A DNA stretch of 64,000 nucleotides, from NCBI RefSeq assembly GCF_000186705.1, contig NZ_AEUE01000002.1:310001-374000 (forward strand). Direction: 5' to 3'. Made by a program: the position numbers and the translations under genes. This stretch comes from Citromicrobium sp. JLT1363 (GTDB lineage: Bacteria; Pseudomonadota; Alphaproteobacteria; Sphingomonadales; Sphingomonadaceae). The notes below the pieces were generated by a model. The model searched no databases. It saw nothing but the letters and a program-made list of their open reading frames with translations, and was not told the origin of the DNA. This document shows positions 16,114-26,065 of this stretch, piece after piece (the stretch's first letter is position 1; each line of letters starts with the position of its first letter).

Positions 16114-18207
16114 TCAATCCTTCTTTACTTCTTCGCGATCCCAAAAGCGCAGCTTTGCGCAGCGACCGATGAAATCCTTGGCGGCATCGGGCTTGGCCAG
16201 TTCGACGAAGCCGTCGTCCATCCGCTTTGCCACACCAGCGCCTTCGAGCAGCGCCATTGTCTCGGGGACGTAGGCAATAAACTTGGCGTGGGCGAAGGCG
16301 TCATTGACGAAGTCGATGCTGGGCTTGTCCTTGCCGAAATTCTCGGCAGCCTTCTCGCCCATCACCAGCGCCACAGCGTCGTAAACCACCGAGGGGCCGC
16401 CATCGATCTTCTGGTCGGCTGCCATCATCTCTCCGTCGGAGAGCTTCGCACCCGCCACGTGCGGGGCGATGATCTCGACCATTGCGCCCGCGCCCTTGGC
16501 CGCGTCCTTCAACGCTTTCACCACTGCGGCATCGCCGCCTTCGGCGATAAAGATGCCCAGCTTGCGGCCCTTGAAATTGTCCGGGCCGTTCTTGAGGATG
16601 GACAGCGCCGGGCTTTCGGGCAGATCGTCGATCGGCTTGCGCGCGGCGGTGATCTTTTCGGGCAGTTCGGTCAGACCGATGCCGTCGGCAACCAACTTGG
16701 CAAGGCCATCGTCGATATGGCGCAGATGGCTCACCATCCGCTTGCGGATGTCCATCCGCTCGACCTTGGAAAGCTCGAACACCAGAGCATTGCCCATATG
16801 GTTCTGCTCGATCGCGGTCTGCGAGATGTAGAACTGGCGCGCCTGGCTGTAGTGATCGGCAAAGGTCTCGCTGCGGACCCGAACCTTAGGCCCGGTAACC
16901 GGCGCTTCGTAGCTGGTGAAGCCATGCTCGGCACTGGCGCGGGGGCCACGCGGTTCGCGATTGTCGTCCATATCGCCGGACCAGCTGTTGGGTTCGTAAT
17001 TCACCCGCCCCTTGGGGTTGGTAATAGCCATGTGGCCATCCTGCTGGAAATTGTGGACCGGGCACTTGGGTGCGTTGATAGGGATATGCGTGAAGTTCGG
17101 GCCGCCCAGCCGTTTCAGCTGCGTGTCGAGATAAGAGAAATTGCGGCCCTGGAGCAGCGGATCCTCACTGAAGTCCATCCCGGGCACGATGTTCTGCGTG
17201 CAGAAGGCAACCTGCTCTGTTTCGGCGAAGAAATTGTCGACATTGGCATCGAGCGTGAGCGTGCCGATGATTTCAACCGGAACCTGTTCCTCGGGAATGA
17301 TCTTGGTCGCGTCGAGTACGTCGAATTCGAAACTATCGGCGAATTCCTCGTCGAACACCTGGATGCCCAGATCCCACTGCGGGAAGTCGCCTACCTCAAT
17401 CGAATCCCACATGTCGCGGCGATGGAAGTCGGGGTCCATACCGTTGATCTTCAGCGCCTCGTTCCAGACTACCGATTGCAGACCCTGCTTGGGCTTCCAG
17501 TGGAACTTGACGAATTTTGCCTCACCCTTTGCATTGATCATGCGGAAGGTATGCACCCCGAAGCCTTCCATGAAGCGGAAGCTGCGCGGAATGGTGCGAT
17601 CGGACATGATCCACATTACCATGTGCATGCTTTCCGGGCTCAGGCTGATGAAATCCCAGAAGTTGTCATGTGCGGTCTGTGCCTGGGGAAAGCCGCGATC
17701 CGGCGCGGGCTTGGCGGCGTGGATCAGATCGGGGAACTTGATCGCATCCTGGATGAAGAACACCGGGATGTTGTTGCCGACCAGATCCCAATTGCCTTCC
17801 TTGGTATAGAACTTCGTCGCGAAGCCGCGGACATCGCGGGCCAGATCGGGCGAGCCCTTGTTGCCGGCCACGGTGGAGAAACGCGTGAAAGTAGGGGTCT
17901 TCTCACCGACATTATTGAAGATCGCGGCGTGAGAGTATTCGGGAATCGCCTTCTTCAGCTCGAAAGTGCCGTGAATGCCATAGCCGCGAGCGTGGACGAC
18001 GCGCTCGGGAATGCGTTCGTGATCGAAGTGGAAGATCTTTTCGCGGCCGATATGATCTTCCAGAAGTTGCGGACCGCGCGGACCGGCGCTGAGCCAGTTC
18101 TGGTTATCGGCAACCGGCGCGCCCTGCGCGGTGGTCAGGATATCGTCCTCACCCTTGGGTTTTTGATGGGGGGCACCGCCCTTGGACAGGTTGAGGTCGT
18201 CCGACAT
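16114..18207 (-). CDS. katE: Large-subunit catalase (HPII type)
   Basis: A 697-residue clade-2 catalase that breaks down hydrogen peroxide. [11 protein letters not shown] holds the distal haem His72; [16 protein letters not shown] holds the conserved Asn; [12 protein letters not shown] holds the haem-ligand Tyr359; [14 protein letters not shown] follows. After about residue 545 comes the flavodoxin-like C-terminal domain ([18 protein letters not shown]) that marks large-subunit catalases. The ATG at 18207 is preferred because GGAGA lies about seven bases upstream; a longer frame to 18387 has no binding site. The SRPBCC gene follows after nine bases. Confidence 0.95.
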   Translation of the reverse strand: MSDDLNLSKGGAPHQKPKGEDDILTTAQGAPVADNQNWLSAGPRGPQLLEDHIGREKIFHFDHERIPERVVHARGYGIHGTFELKKAIPEYSHAAIFNNVGEKTPTFTRFSTVAGNKGSPDLARDVRGFATKFYTKEGNWDLVGNNIPVFFIQDAIKFPDLIHAAKPAPDRGFPQAQTAHDNFWDFISLSPESMHMVMWIMSDRTIPRSFRFMEGFGVHTFRMINAKGEAKFVKFHWKPKQGLQSVVWNEALKINGMDPDFHRRDMWDSIEVGDFPQWDLGIQVFDEEFADSFEFDVLDATKIIPEEQVPVEIIGTLTLDANVDNFFAETEQVAFCTQNIVPGMDFSEDPLLQGRNFSYLDTQLKRLGGPNFTHIPINAPKCPVHNFQQDGHMAITNPKGRVNYEPNSWSGDMDDNREPRGPRASAEHGFTSYEAPVTGPKVRVRSETFADHYSQARQFYISQTAIEQNHMGNALVFELSKVERMDIRKRMVSHLRHIDDGLAKLVADGIGLTELPEKITAARKPIDDLPESPALSILKNGPDNFKGRKLGIFIAEGGDAAVVKALKDAAKGAGAMVEIIAPHVAGAKLSDGEMMAADQKIDGGPSVVYDAVALVMGEKAAENFGKDKPSIDFVNDAFAHAKFIAYVPETMALLEGAGVAKRMDDGFVELAKPDAAKDFIGRCAKLRFWDREEVKKD

Positions 18208-18294
18208 GCGCATTCTCCGATTGGCTTCCAGTTCGTAAGACAAACGATGAGAGCCAAATTCAGTTGCTGATGAGAAAGAATAATTAAGAATATT

Positions 18295-18321
18295 AACCAT
18301 TGTTAATGGAGCGATTGTTCC
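18295..18321 (-). promoter_or_regulatory. Possible EcfG-type general-stress promoter for the catalase
   Basis: On the minus strand, GGAAC (18321-18317) is followed after 18 bases by GGTT (18298-18295), about 90 bases before the catalase start. The alphaproteobacterial general stress sigma factor recognises GGAAC and a GTT-type -10 about 16-17 bases later. The spacing is one base longer than usual, so the call is weak. Confidence 0.35.
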
Positions 18322-18499
18322 CTCTGACGCAGTTACGGTGTTCTCGAACCTCTGATCCTGCGTAACTTCGTGCGCCACCGGTTGCATGATCAGAGGTCAG
18401 GCGCAGCAAACCCTTTGCGTAATCCCTCATGCCAGAGTCACTGGCGTGCCTACGCGGCCGCGCAGAATTCGATCGCGATGATTGGTAAAGTGGCAGCGA

Positions 18500-19231
18500 T
18501 GCGCCGGGGGAGCGGAGCGAGTGGGTGCCTCTTGCTGGGTGACACCCCCTAATACGAGGATCGAGGGCTTTCTCGCCGCGCAGGAGGATATCGAGAGTTT
18601 CGACGTTATCTACGCGCCGCAGGGTGTGCTGGCGCTACGGCCTCCGCCCACGAACCCGAAAACCAGACTTCCGATATCCTGGCAGGTGGCCCGCACGGGA
18701 TAGTTCTTTCTGAGCTGAAATGCGTCGGCTCCATGACCGGCATTTGGAGCTATGTGGCGCTTGGCGGGGATGGTGGTGTGGATCACGCCGTTCACCGAAT
18801 TCGTCTCGCTTCGGGTCGCCGCCATCCTCATTACGCGCTTCGCAGGACCGGCAATCACCTAAGTTAGCATGCGCTTGAGCGTATCGGTGCTGCTTTCGCT
18901 GGCCGCAGGCGCGGTGGGAGCGCTTAACCGGCTCGATCCTGATAACTGGTAAATTACCGGCTCGGCGACCGGGATGCTGGTCGCCGCTGCGCTTGCCCTT
19001 CCGGCGGGCACGATCGGTAGAAAGTTCGGGATCGGGCAAATGGGTATCGTGTTTTCCAGCCTGTTGGCGTTGGCAATTCAGATCGTAAGAATCAACATTT
19101 CACGGATCGTTATCTCTCGGCTCTACGGTGTGACCAACAGGCGAGGGCATTCGCGTCCTGACGGGCCCACGATTCCGGACTCACACGAATCGGCGGCAAG
19201 CGTCAGGACCGCAGCAGAAACATCGGAATGA
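18500..19231 (+). pseudogene. Decayed DUF389 membrane protein gene
   Basis: Translation in more than one frame gives a broken relative of the intact gene at 8519-9766. Recognisable pieces in order are PNTRIEGFLAAQEDIES and YAPQGVLALRPPP (from about 18550), VWITPFTEFVSLRVAAIL and RFAGPAIT (about 18775-18860), VSMRLSVSVLLSLAAGAVGALN, then ATGMLVAAALALPAGTIG and LALAIQIVRINISRIVISRLYGVT (to about 19140). There are two stop codons in frame (TAA after AGPAIT and after NW), frame changes, and about 44 residues missing between AGPAIT and VSMR compared with the intact copy. The C-terminal domain is absent. It is clearly non-functional. Confidence 0.8.
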
Positions 19232-19598
19232 CCAAAATGAAAGTATAACCTTCTGTCGACATTTTTCGTAACGAACGGCAGCTTTCGAGAAGAGGTGGAG
19301 ACCATCCTCATGACCGGAATCGGGGCGCAAAGCTGCTGTCGGAACGGTCCTGACCGAACGACCGGTTTCGGGCATTATTCGATGTGGCCGGAGTGACCGA
19401 GATTAGGGCGCATTGCCGACCGGCGGAAATGGGGCCGACAGCTGTCTGTCCGCTCTTCGGCTCATGAATGCAGATAGCGGACACCGGAGTGCCTAGCATT
19501 GCGCGATGCCAAACGCTTGGTATCTAGCTCTCGCCGGCAGCTTTTCGTTTTTACGCGGAACGTCCCGCCCTACAAACTCGAGCGCCCCGTCGCCTTCC
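19232..19598. other. Gap downstream of the decayed gene
   Basis: About 370 bases with only short unsupported reading frames, between the DUF389 remnant and the 3' end of the metal-resistance block. I see no further recognisable remnant, repeat or RNA gene. Confidence 0.4.
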
Positions 19599-20543
19599 TC
19601 AGAACCTTCCAGAATGCCCGGCTTGGGCTATCAACCCTTCGTCGCAGTCCGCTGCTAGGCAAGCTTCCAGCGTTGCATGCTCGATGTTGAAACGAGAGGA
19701 GACGTGCTGTCGCACCGTTCGCTTCAGGTCTTCGAACCGTTCGAGTGACGGGCTGGATGGCACGATATGCACTTCGAGAGCACGGCGGTGCTCCCCCAGG
19801 TTCCAGACGTGAAGGTGATGGATGCTTTCGACGCCGTCGATCGCCTCGAGTTCGTCCATGATTTCTCGCAGTTCGACGTCGTCGGGCACCGCACCCATCA
19901 GCAGGCGGACCGTGCGCGGCATCAACGATAGCCCCTGCCAGATCACATAGGCGGCGATGATGACGGTGATGACCAGATCGGCCACGTAGAGATCGTATAG
20001 CAGGATCAGGATCCCGGCGACGATCACCCCGACGGAGGCCATGGCATCCGACACATTGTGCAGGAACGCCGCCTTCATGTTGATGCTGTCCTTGGCGCCG
20101 CGGTGGGTAATGAAAGCGGTCACCAGATCGATCACCAATGCCACGCCCGCAACGGCGATCACCGTCCATCCTTCGATGGGTTGCGGATCGGCGAAGCGGT
20201 TGATCGCTTCCACGAGCAGATAGAAGCCGATGATGAGCAGCGTTGTCAGGTTGATGAGCGCAGCGACGACCTCGCCCTGCGCATAACCGAACGTCATCCG
20301 TCTGTCGGCGGGACGCCTGCCGATCCTACGGGCGAACCACGCGAGGCCGAGCGACGCGGCGTCACTGAAGTTGTGAAGGGCGTCGGCAATGAGAGCGAGC
20401 GAACCCGAGACTATCCCGCCGACGATCTGGGCGAGCGTGAGCAGGACGTTGATCGCGACCGCGAAGATCAGCTGGCGATCGCTCAGGTTCTCCTCGCCGT
20501 GGTTGTGGCCACCATGCCCACCATGTGTGTGATGATTGCTCAT
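19599..20543 (-). CDS. CDF-family divalent metal efflux transporter (CzcD/ZitB-like)
   Basis: A 314-residue cation diffusion facilitator. The N terminus is His-rich (HHTHGGHGGHNHG). Six membrane helices carry the metal-site motifs ALIADALHNFSDA and NMKAAFLHNVSDAMAS (His and Asp of site A). The cytoplasmic C-terminal domain (from about 210) has the ferredoxin-like pattern VESIHHLHVWNLGEHRRALEVHI. It exports zinc, cadmium or cobalt by proton antiport. The start overlaps the upstream CDF stop by ATGA. It is the last gene of the metal-resistance array, downstream of czcCBA. Confidence 0.93.
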   Translation of the reverse strand: MSNHHTHGGHGGHNHGEENLSDRQLIFAVAINVLLTLAQIVGGIVSGSLALIADALHNFSDAASLGLAWFARRIGRRPADRRMTFGYAQGEVVAALINLTTLLIIGFYLLVEAINRFADPQPIEGWTVIAVAGVALVIDLVTAFITHRGAKDSINMKAAFLHNVSDAMASVGVIVAGILILLYDLYVADLVITVIIAAYVIWQGLSLMPRTVRLLMGAVPDDVELREIMDELEAIDGVESIHHLHVWNLGEHRRALEVHIVPSSPSLERFEDLKRTVRQHVSSRFNIEHATLEACLAADCDEGLIAQAGHSGRF

Positions 20544-21178
20544 GTCCGGAACTGATCCCCCTTCCGATGCTCGCTCCCTTCCTCGTCATGGATGTCCATG
20601 TGGGCATCGCGCAGGATCTGGATGCCGCCATAAAGGGCAATGCATGCCACAGCGACGCCTACGACCAGGTCGGGCCAATTAGCGCCGGTGAGCATCACGA
20701 CGATGCCCGCGATGATGATCCCGCCATTGGCAATAAAATCATTGAAGCTGAAGGTCGTCGCTGCGCGCATGCTGACATCCTTGTCCTCCGTCCGCTGGAG
20801 CATCCGCAGGCAGATCAGATTCACCACGGCTGCGACTGCCGCCATCGCGAGCATCATGAATCCACCTGGCTCCGAGCCTTCCACGAACCGACGCACGGCA
20901 TCGGCAATGACACCTGCCCCGAATACCAGGAGCATGACCCCGGAGAACCGCGCCGCACCACGCTGCCAGATGCGCGAGCGGACCAGCGCGAGCAGGCTAA
21001 GCGCATAGACTAACGCGTCGGACGAGTTGTCGAGCCCGTTCGCCAGGAGCGCGTTCGAGTCCGCGAAGTAGCCGACGACGAAGAACCCGATCGCGATCGC
21101 GACGTTCAGCCAGAGGACGATCCACAGCGTCCGGCGCTTCCCGGCCGAACCGAGATCGATATCATGGTCGCCACTCAT
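20540..21178 (-). CDS. CDF-like cation transporter, short form
   Basis: A 212-residue membrane protein of the cation efflux superfamily lacking the C-terminal cytoplasmic domain. Helix pairs contain NALLANGLDNSSDALVYALSLLAL (site residues Asp-Asn-x-x-Asp) and AATTFSFNDFIANGGIIIAG (a second, altered site with Asn-Asp). The start at ATG 21178 is chosen because it overlaps the upstream stop (ATGA) behind a GGGGAGGA binding site; the frame extends further upstream inside the neighbouring gene. The altered second metal motif is similar to that of the third CDF protein of this block, so these two may have a different metal or partner. Confidence 0.85.
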   Translation of the reverse strand: MSGDHDIDLGSAGKRRTLWIVLWLNVAIAIGFFVVGYFADSNALLANGLDNSSDALVYALSLLALVRSRIWQRGAARFSGVMLLVFGAGVIADAVRRFVEGSEPGGFMMLAMAAVAAVVNLICLRMLQRTEDKDVSMRAATTFSFNDFIANGGIIIAGIVVMLTGANWPDLVVGVAVACIALYGGIQILRDAHMDIHDEEGSEHRKGDQFRT

Positions 21179-21543
21179 GCCGTGTCCTCCCCGGATCGGG
21201 CCCAGTTCTCGGCAACCTGGTGCTGGGAGCGCTCGAAGAACTTCATTTCGGCGCGGATGAAAGGATCGGAGAGCCTGGTGCCCCATTCCTCCCATTTAGC
21301 ATCGCCGACGATGGCGATCCTGCCGAAGCTGTCCTGGTGACGCGCGTCGAACTTGAGATCGCGCCATAGTCCGGCGAGATCCCAACCTGCAAAATCGGAA
21401 GCAAGTTCGATCACCATCGGCAGCTTGCCGGGCTTTCGCCCGACAAGCTGCTCGAACCGAGGAACGAAGGCCTCGTAATCCGAGCTTTCGAGTTGGCCGC
21501 TGGCGCGTATGTGCAGCAGCCCGTTCTCTTCATCTATCTTCAA
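21175..21543 (-). CDS. STAS/SpoIIAA-like protein in the czc operon
   Basis: A 122-residue soluble protein with the SpoIIAA-like (STAS-fold) pattern: LLHIRASGQLESSDYEAFVPRFEQL, then LPMVIELASDFAGWDLAGLWRDLKF, RIAIVGDAKWEEWGTRLSDPF and a final AEMKFFERSQHQVAENW. Relatives in other bacteria sit with transport or stress genes and may bind lipids or nucleotides; the function is unknown. It lies 25 bases downstream of czcA and overlaps the next transporter start, so it is co-transcribed with the metal efflux genes. Confidence 0.8.
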   Translation of the reverse strand: MKIDEENGLLHIRASGQLESSDYEAFVPRFEQLVGRKPGKLPMVIELASDFAGWDLAGLWRDLKFDARHQDSFGRIAIVGDAKWEEWGTRLSDPFIRAEMKFFERSQHQVAENWARSGEDTA

Positions 21544-21568
21544 CTCCGTATTCTCCGTTCCCGGAACA

Positions 21569-24500
21569 TCATGCGATGTCCGTCAGCTCGCGCTGCTCCT
21601 CGCTGGTCACGTTCCGGCGCAGGCGATCCCACCATTTCTCTCGCCAGCTGCGCTCATCATCCGATCGATTGAGCACGAGCCGTGCAATAGCCGGCAGCAC
21701 GAACAGCGTGAGCGCGGTCGCGGTGATCAATCCGCCGATTACCACCGTAGCCAACGGACGCTGCACTTCCGCGCCAGTGCCGGTTGCAAGGGCCATAGGC
21801 ACGAAGCCGAGCGAGGCCACCAACGCTGTCATCAGCACCGGTCGCAACCTCGCCAATGCGCCATCGGAGATCGCCTCATCGAGAGGCATTCCGTTATCGA
21901 GGCGCTGGCGTATCGCGGTCATCATCACAAGGCCGTTCAATACCGCGACGCCCGATAAGGCGATGAAGCCTACTGCGGCGGACACCGAGAATGGCATCCC
22001 CCGTAAGGCAAGCGCGAAGACCCCGCCTGCCAGCGCCATCGGAATCGCGCTGAACACCGCGAATGCCGGAACCCAGCCACCCAGCGCCATGAACAGGAGC
22101 AGCAACACCAGCGCGAAGCAGACCGGAACGACGAGGGCGAGCCTTGCCTGCGCGGCCTGGAGGTTCTGGTATTGCCCGCCCCATTCGATGAAGGAGGCAG
22201 CCGGCAGTTCGACGCTTTCGGAGACGCCTGCCCGGGCCTCCTCGACGAACGACCCGAGATCGCGTTCGCGCACGTTCGCCGACACGATCACCAATCGGCG
22301 ACCCTGCTCCCGGCGAACCTCGGCGAGACCATCTACCACTTGGAAATCCGCCAGCGTGCGAAGCGGGACCGTGACCCCGCTTTCGAGGACTATGGGCAGA
22401 GCGCCGAGCTGATCGAAATCGTCCCGGGTCGCATCGGCAAGCCGCACGACGACATCGAACCGGCGGTCACCCTCGAACACCAGCCCGGCGGGGCGGCCGC
22501 CCAGCGCGATGGCCACGGACTGCGCGACCTCCTCCACGGTCAGACCATAGCGGGCGATCGTCGGTCGATCGAAGGCGATGTCGAGCGTGGGGAAGCCGGT
22601 GACCTGCTGGACCTTGACGTCGGCAGCACCCTCGACGCCGCGAAGCACCCCGGCCACTTCTCCGGCTGACCGGGTCAGCGCCGTGAGGTCGTCTCCGTAG
22701 AGCTTGACCGCTACGTCGCCGCGAACACCCGCGATCAGCTCGTTGAAGCGCAGTTCGATGGGTTGGCTGAACTCGTAGAGGTTGCCGACCAGACCGCTGA
22801 GCGATTCCTCCATCTCGGCGACGAGTTCGTCCTTCGACAGGTCGGGATCGGGCCACTCTTCGCGCGGCTTCAGGATGACGTAGGCATCGGACGCGTTCGG
22901 CGGCATCGGATCGCTCGCGACCTCGGCCGTGCCGGTGCGCGAGAAAACTAGTTCTACTTGTGGGAAAGCCTCGAGCTTGTCCTCCACCTGTCTCTGCATG
23001 GCGAGCGAGCGTTCGAGCGAGGTCGACGGTATCCGCAGCGACTGAACCGCGATGTCCCGCTCGTCGAGCTGCGGCGTGAACTCGCTGCCGAGAAAGGCAA
23101 ACATCAAAGCTGCTACGGCAAACATCCCGGCACCCGCCCCGATCACCGGCCATGGGCGTGCGATGGCACGGCGCAGGGCCGGGCCATAGCGTTCCTTCGC
23201 GATCCGGACCGGCTTGACCTCCTTCTCGGTCAGCTTGCGATTGAGGAGCACCGCGATCATCGCCGGCACGAAGGTCAGCGACAGCACGAAGGCGGAGGCG
23301 AGCGCCAGCATGACCGTGATGGCCATGGGCGAGAACGTCTTGCCCTCGACACCAGTGAAGGTGAGAAGCGGCGCATAGACCAAGAGGATGATCGCCTGGC
23401 CGTAGACGGTCGGCCTGATCATCTCCTGTGCCGCCAGCCGCGTCTCGGTCAGCCGCTCGCCGAGGCTGAGCAGTCTGCCTTCGTGGTGCTGCCTCGCAGC
23501 GAGCCGCGCGACGCTGTTCTCGACGATGATGACTGCGCCATCGACGATTAGCCCGAAGTCCAGTGCCCCGAGGCTCATCAGATTGCCCGAGACTCCAAGC
23601 CTGTTCATTCCCACGGCGGCCATCAGCATGGATACCGGAATGACCAGGGCGGCGATGATCGCTGCCCGGATATTGCCGAGCATCAGGAACAGGACTGCGA
23701 TAACCAGCAGCGCGCCCTCGACGAGGTTTTTCTCGACCGTCGCGATGGTCGCATCGACGAGCGACGAGCGGTTGTAGACGATCTCGGCGACCACTCCGGC
23801 AGGAAGCGAGGCGCGAACTTCTTCCAGTCGCTCGGCCGAGGCGGCAGCCACGGTGCGGCTGTTCTCGCCGCTGCGCATAAGGACCGTGCCCACGACCGCC
23901 TCCTCGCCATTGAGCGAGGCAGCACCGGTTCTGAGGTCGCCGCCGATGCGAACCGAGGCGACATCTCCGATCCGGATAGGAACGCCCTCGCGGGTCGCGA
24001 CCACTGCCTGTTCGATGTCCTGTGTGCCCCCAAGCCGCGCATCGACGCGGACGAGCAGAGCCTCTCCTGCACGATCGACGAAGTTTGCGCCTTCGGCGAG
24101 GTTCGCCGCTTCCAGAGCATCGATCAGGGAGTCGAACGACAGACCGTAGCCGGTAAGACGGGCAGGATCGGGCTGGACGAGGAACTGCTTCTCGTAGCCA
24201 CCGATCGAGTCCACGCCCGCCACCCCGTCGATGGAGCGCATGAGCGGAGCCACCACCCAGTCCTGCACCGTGCGAAGATAGGCTGCCTTGGCGACTTCGG
24301 TACCGAGGCGCTCGCCGCGTTCGGTGATGAAGCTCCCGTCCGCCTGCCAGCCGGTTCGACCACCCTTGGGCGCATCGCGACCTCCCGGATACTCGTATTC
24401 GATCGTATACATGAGCACTTCGCCCAGGCCGGTCGAGATCGGTCCCATGGTGGGCTCCGCTCCCTCCGGCAGCGACGCACCGATCGGGGCCAGCCGTTCG

Positions 24501-24901
24501 TTCACCTGCTGGCGCGCAAAGTAGATGTCGGTGCCTTCTTCGAAGATCGCGGTGACCTGGCTGAAGCCGTTACGCGAGATCGAGCGGGTCATCTCCAGCC
24601 CTTCGATCCCGGCAAGCCCGGTCTCGATGGGGAAGGTCACCTGCGTCTCCACCTGCGAGGGAGAGAGCGCAGACGCGCTGGTGTTGATCTGCACCTGCGT
24701 GTTGGTGATGTCCGGCACCGCATCGATGGGAAGGCGCAAAAGGTTCATGGCGCCGTAGATCGCTGCGAAGACGGTGAGGACGATGACCGCCCAGCGGAAC
24801 CGCACGGCGATGTCGAGGATGGCCCCGATCAAACCGTGGCGATGGCTGTCCGAACCGGAGCGGCGTCCCACGTCGGGCGCGGGTCCTGTCTCAGTGACCA
24901 T
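21569..24901 (-). CDS. czcA: Heavy-metal RND pump, CzcA type
   Basis: A 1110-residue inner-membrane proton-driven pump of the heavy-metal efflux (HME) RND family. The transmembrane proton/metal motif ALDFGLIVDGAVIIVEN, with its Asp, Asp and Glu, is the signature of Zn/Co/Cd pumps. Twelve membrane helices and two large periplasmic loops are present at the expected length. The ATG at 24901 lies inside the end of czcB (11-base overlap) after AAGGAGG at good spacing; a longer frame is less likely. It works with CzcB and CzcC to span the envelope. Three CDF transporters are on the same transcript side. Confidence 0.95.
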   Translation of the reverse strand: MVTETGPAPDVGRRSGSDSHRHGLIGAILDIAVRFRWAVIVLTVFAAIYGAMNLLRLPIDAVPDITNTQVQINTSASALSPSQVETQVTFPIETGLAGIEGLEMTRSISRNGFSQVTAIFEEGTDIYFARQQVNERLAPIGASLPEGAEPTMGPISTGLGEVLMYTIEYEYPGGRDAPKGGRTGWQADGSFITERGERLGTEVAKAAYLRTVQDWVVAPLMRSIDGVAGVDSIGGYEKQFLVQPDPARLTGYGLSFDSLIDALEAANLAEGANFVDRAGEALLVRVDARLGGTQDIEQAVVATREGVPIRIGDVASVRIGGDLRTGAASLNGEEAVVGTVLMRSGENSRTVAAASAERLEEVRASLPAGVVAEIVYNRSSLVDATIATVEKNLVEGALLVIAVLFLMLGNIRAAIIAALVIPVSMLMAAVGMNRLGVSGNLMSLGALDFGLIVDGAVIIVENSVARLAARQHHEGRLLSLGERLTETRLAAQEMIRPTVYGQAIILLVYAPLLTFTGVEGKTFSPMAITVMLALASAFVLSLTFVPAMIAVLLNRKLTEKEVKPVRIAKERYGPALRRAIARPWPVIGAGAGMFAVAALMFAFLGSEFTPQLDERDIAVQSLRIPSTSLERSLAMQRQVEDKLEAFPQVELVFSRTGTAEVASDPMPPNASDAYVILKPREEWPDPDLSKDELVAEMEESLSGLVGNLYEFSQPIELRFNELIAGVRGDVAVKLYGDDLTALTRSAGEVAGVLRGVEGAADVKVQQVTGFPTLDIAFDRPTIARYGLTVEEVAQSVAIALGGRPAGLVFEGDRRFDVVVRLADATRDDFDQLGALPIVLESGVTVPLRTLADFQVVDGLAEVRREQGRRLVIVSANVRERDLGSFVEEARAGVSESVELPAASFIEWGGQYQNLQAAQARLALVVPVCFALVLLLLFMALGGWVPAFAVFSAIPMALAGGVFALALRGMPFSVSAAVGFIALSGVAVLNGLVMMTAIRQRLDNGMPLDEAISDGALARLRPVLMTALVASLGFVPMALATGTGAEVQRPLATVVIGGLITATALTLFVLPAIARLVLNRSDDERSWREKWWDRLRRNVTSEEQRELTDIA

Positions 24902-26054
24902 GTTCGGCGCCCTCCTTCCCGAGTTCGGCCTTGAGCAGGAAGGCATTGGCGACAGCGATCCGCCATCCCTCCTGAAGACCGGAAAGGATCGTCACTTGAC
25001 CTGCGGATCTTGTTCCGAGCTCAACATCGCGAGCCTGGAAGCCGGTCTTCGTCCGGACGAAAACCACGTCGCGTCCTTCGACCACCTGGATAGCGTCTTC
25101 CGGCACTGCAATGCGGTCGCGGTCGATTTCGCCCGAAGGCCTGATCCGTGCCTGAAGGAAGGCACCCGGCTGAAGCCCCGGAACGCCACGTGATAACGAC
25201 AGGACCGCAGTCGCACTGCGGCTTTCCGGATCGAGCGACGGCGTGACTGAACGCACCCGGGCTCCGATCTCGCGGCCATCGCCGACGACCACCACGGCCT
25301 CGTCACCAGGTTGGATGCGAGAGGCTTCGGCGGAAGGCAGCGCCACCTCGATCTGGAGCCCGTTGGGATCGACCACGCGATAGAGTTCCTCGCCGGCATT
25401 TACGAAGGCACCCAGCACTATCGGTGCCGCGGTGATCCTGCCAGCCAGGGGAGAGGGGACTGCCAGCGAACGCCCGTCGCCGCTGACCCCAGCTGCCGCT
25501 ACCGCGGCCTGCGCCCGCTGCAATTCCGAGCGGGCTACGCTGAGATTGGCCTGCGCGCCTTCCAGATCCTGGCGGGCCGTGACATTCTCCTCGAACAAAC
25601 GCCGTTCGCGTTCGTAGGCGGAGGACAGCTCGGTCACCCGGGCCCGTGCCGTGCTGAGTTGCGAGGCAAGCGCGGCGGCATCCGCGCTCTCGATGCGCGC
25701 TACGGTCTCGCCGCGTGCAACGTAGTCGCCCAGCGTCTTGCCCACCGAGCGGACGACACCCGAAGCGCGGGCGTCGATGCGGGCGGTGGAAGTGGGGTTC
25801 GCCGCGACAGTCGCCGGAAAGACAAGCTCGACAGCGGCTCCAGACCGGACGGAGGCCAGCTGTATCCCGGCCTCGCTAATCTGCTCTTCGCTAAGCGTGA
25901 TCACCCCTTCAGGTGTCTCGGTCGCAGCTTCTTCCTGCGCATGGTCATCTTCACCTGCATGGTCGTCGACTTCGGAGGTTGGCCCGAATATCAGCGCCAT
26001 AGCGCCGATTGCGATCACGATACCGACGAGGATCGCCAGCTTTCTGCGTGTCAT
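24891..26054 (-). CDS. czcB: Periplasmic adaptor of the CzcCBA efflux system
   Basis: A 387-residue membrane fusion protein. The N-terminal hydrophobic helix (LAILVGIVIAIGAMALIFG) anchors it, followed by a His/Asp/Glu-rich stretch (DDHAGEDDHAQEEA) that may bind metal. Barrel-sandwich lipoyl half motifs (ARASGVVRSVGKTLGDYVARGETVARIES and LAGRITAAP) flank an alpha-helical hairpin at about 130-190. The C-terminal beta-barrel includes VPEDAIQVVEGRDVVFV. The ATG at 26054 has AAGGA eight bases upstream; a GTG 15 bases earlier is possible. It lies between czcC and czcA. Confidence 0.93.
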   Translation of the reverse strand: MTRRKLAILVGIVIAIGAMALIFGPTSEVDDHAGEDDHAQEEAATETPEGVITLSEEQISEAGIQLASVRSGAAVELVFPATVAANPTSTARIDARASGVVRSVGKTLGDYVARGETVARIESADAAALASQLSTARARVTELSSAYERERRLFEENVTARQDLEGAQANLSVARSELQRAQAAVAAAGVSGDGRSLAVPSPLAGRITAAPIVLGAFVNAGEELYRVVDPNGLQIEVALPSAEASRIQPGDEAVVVVGDGREIGARVRSVTPSLDPESRSATAVLSLSRGVPGLQPGAFLQARIRPSGEIDRDRIAVPEDAIQVVEGRDVVFVRTKTGFQARDVELGTRSAGQVTILSGLQEGWRIAVANAFLLKAELGKEGAEHGH

Positions 26055-26065
26055 TGATATATCCT

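Noticed and set aside
15502-18270. A 922-codon open frame on the plus strand across the catalase operon
   Set aside because: It is the antisense of the catalase and SRPBCC genes, has no family pattern, and is open because of the high GC content.
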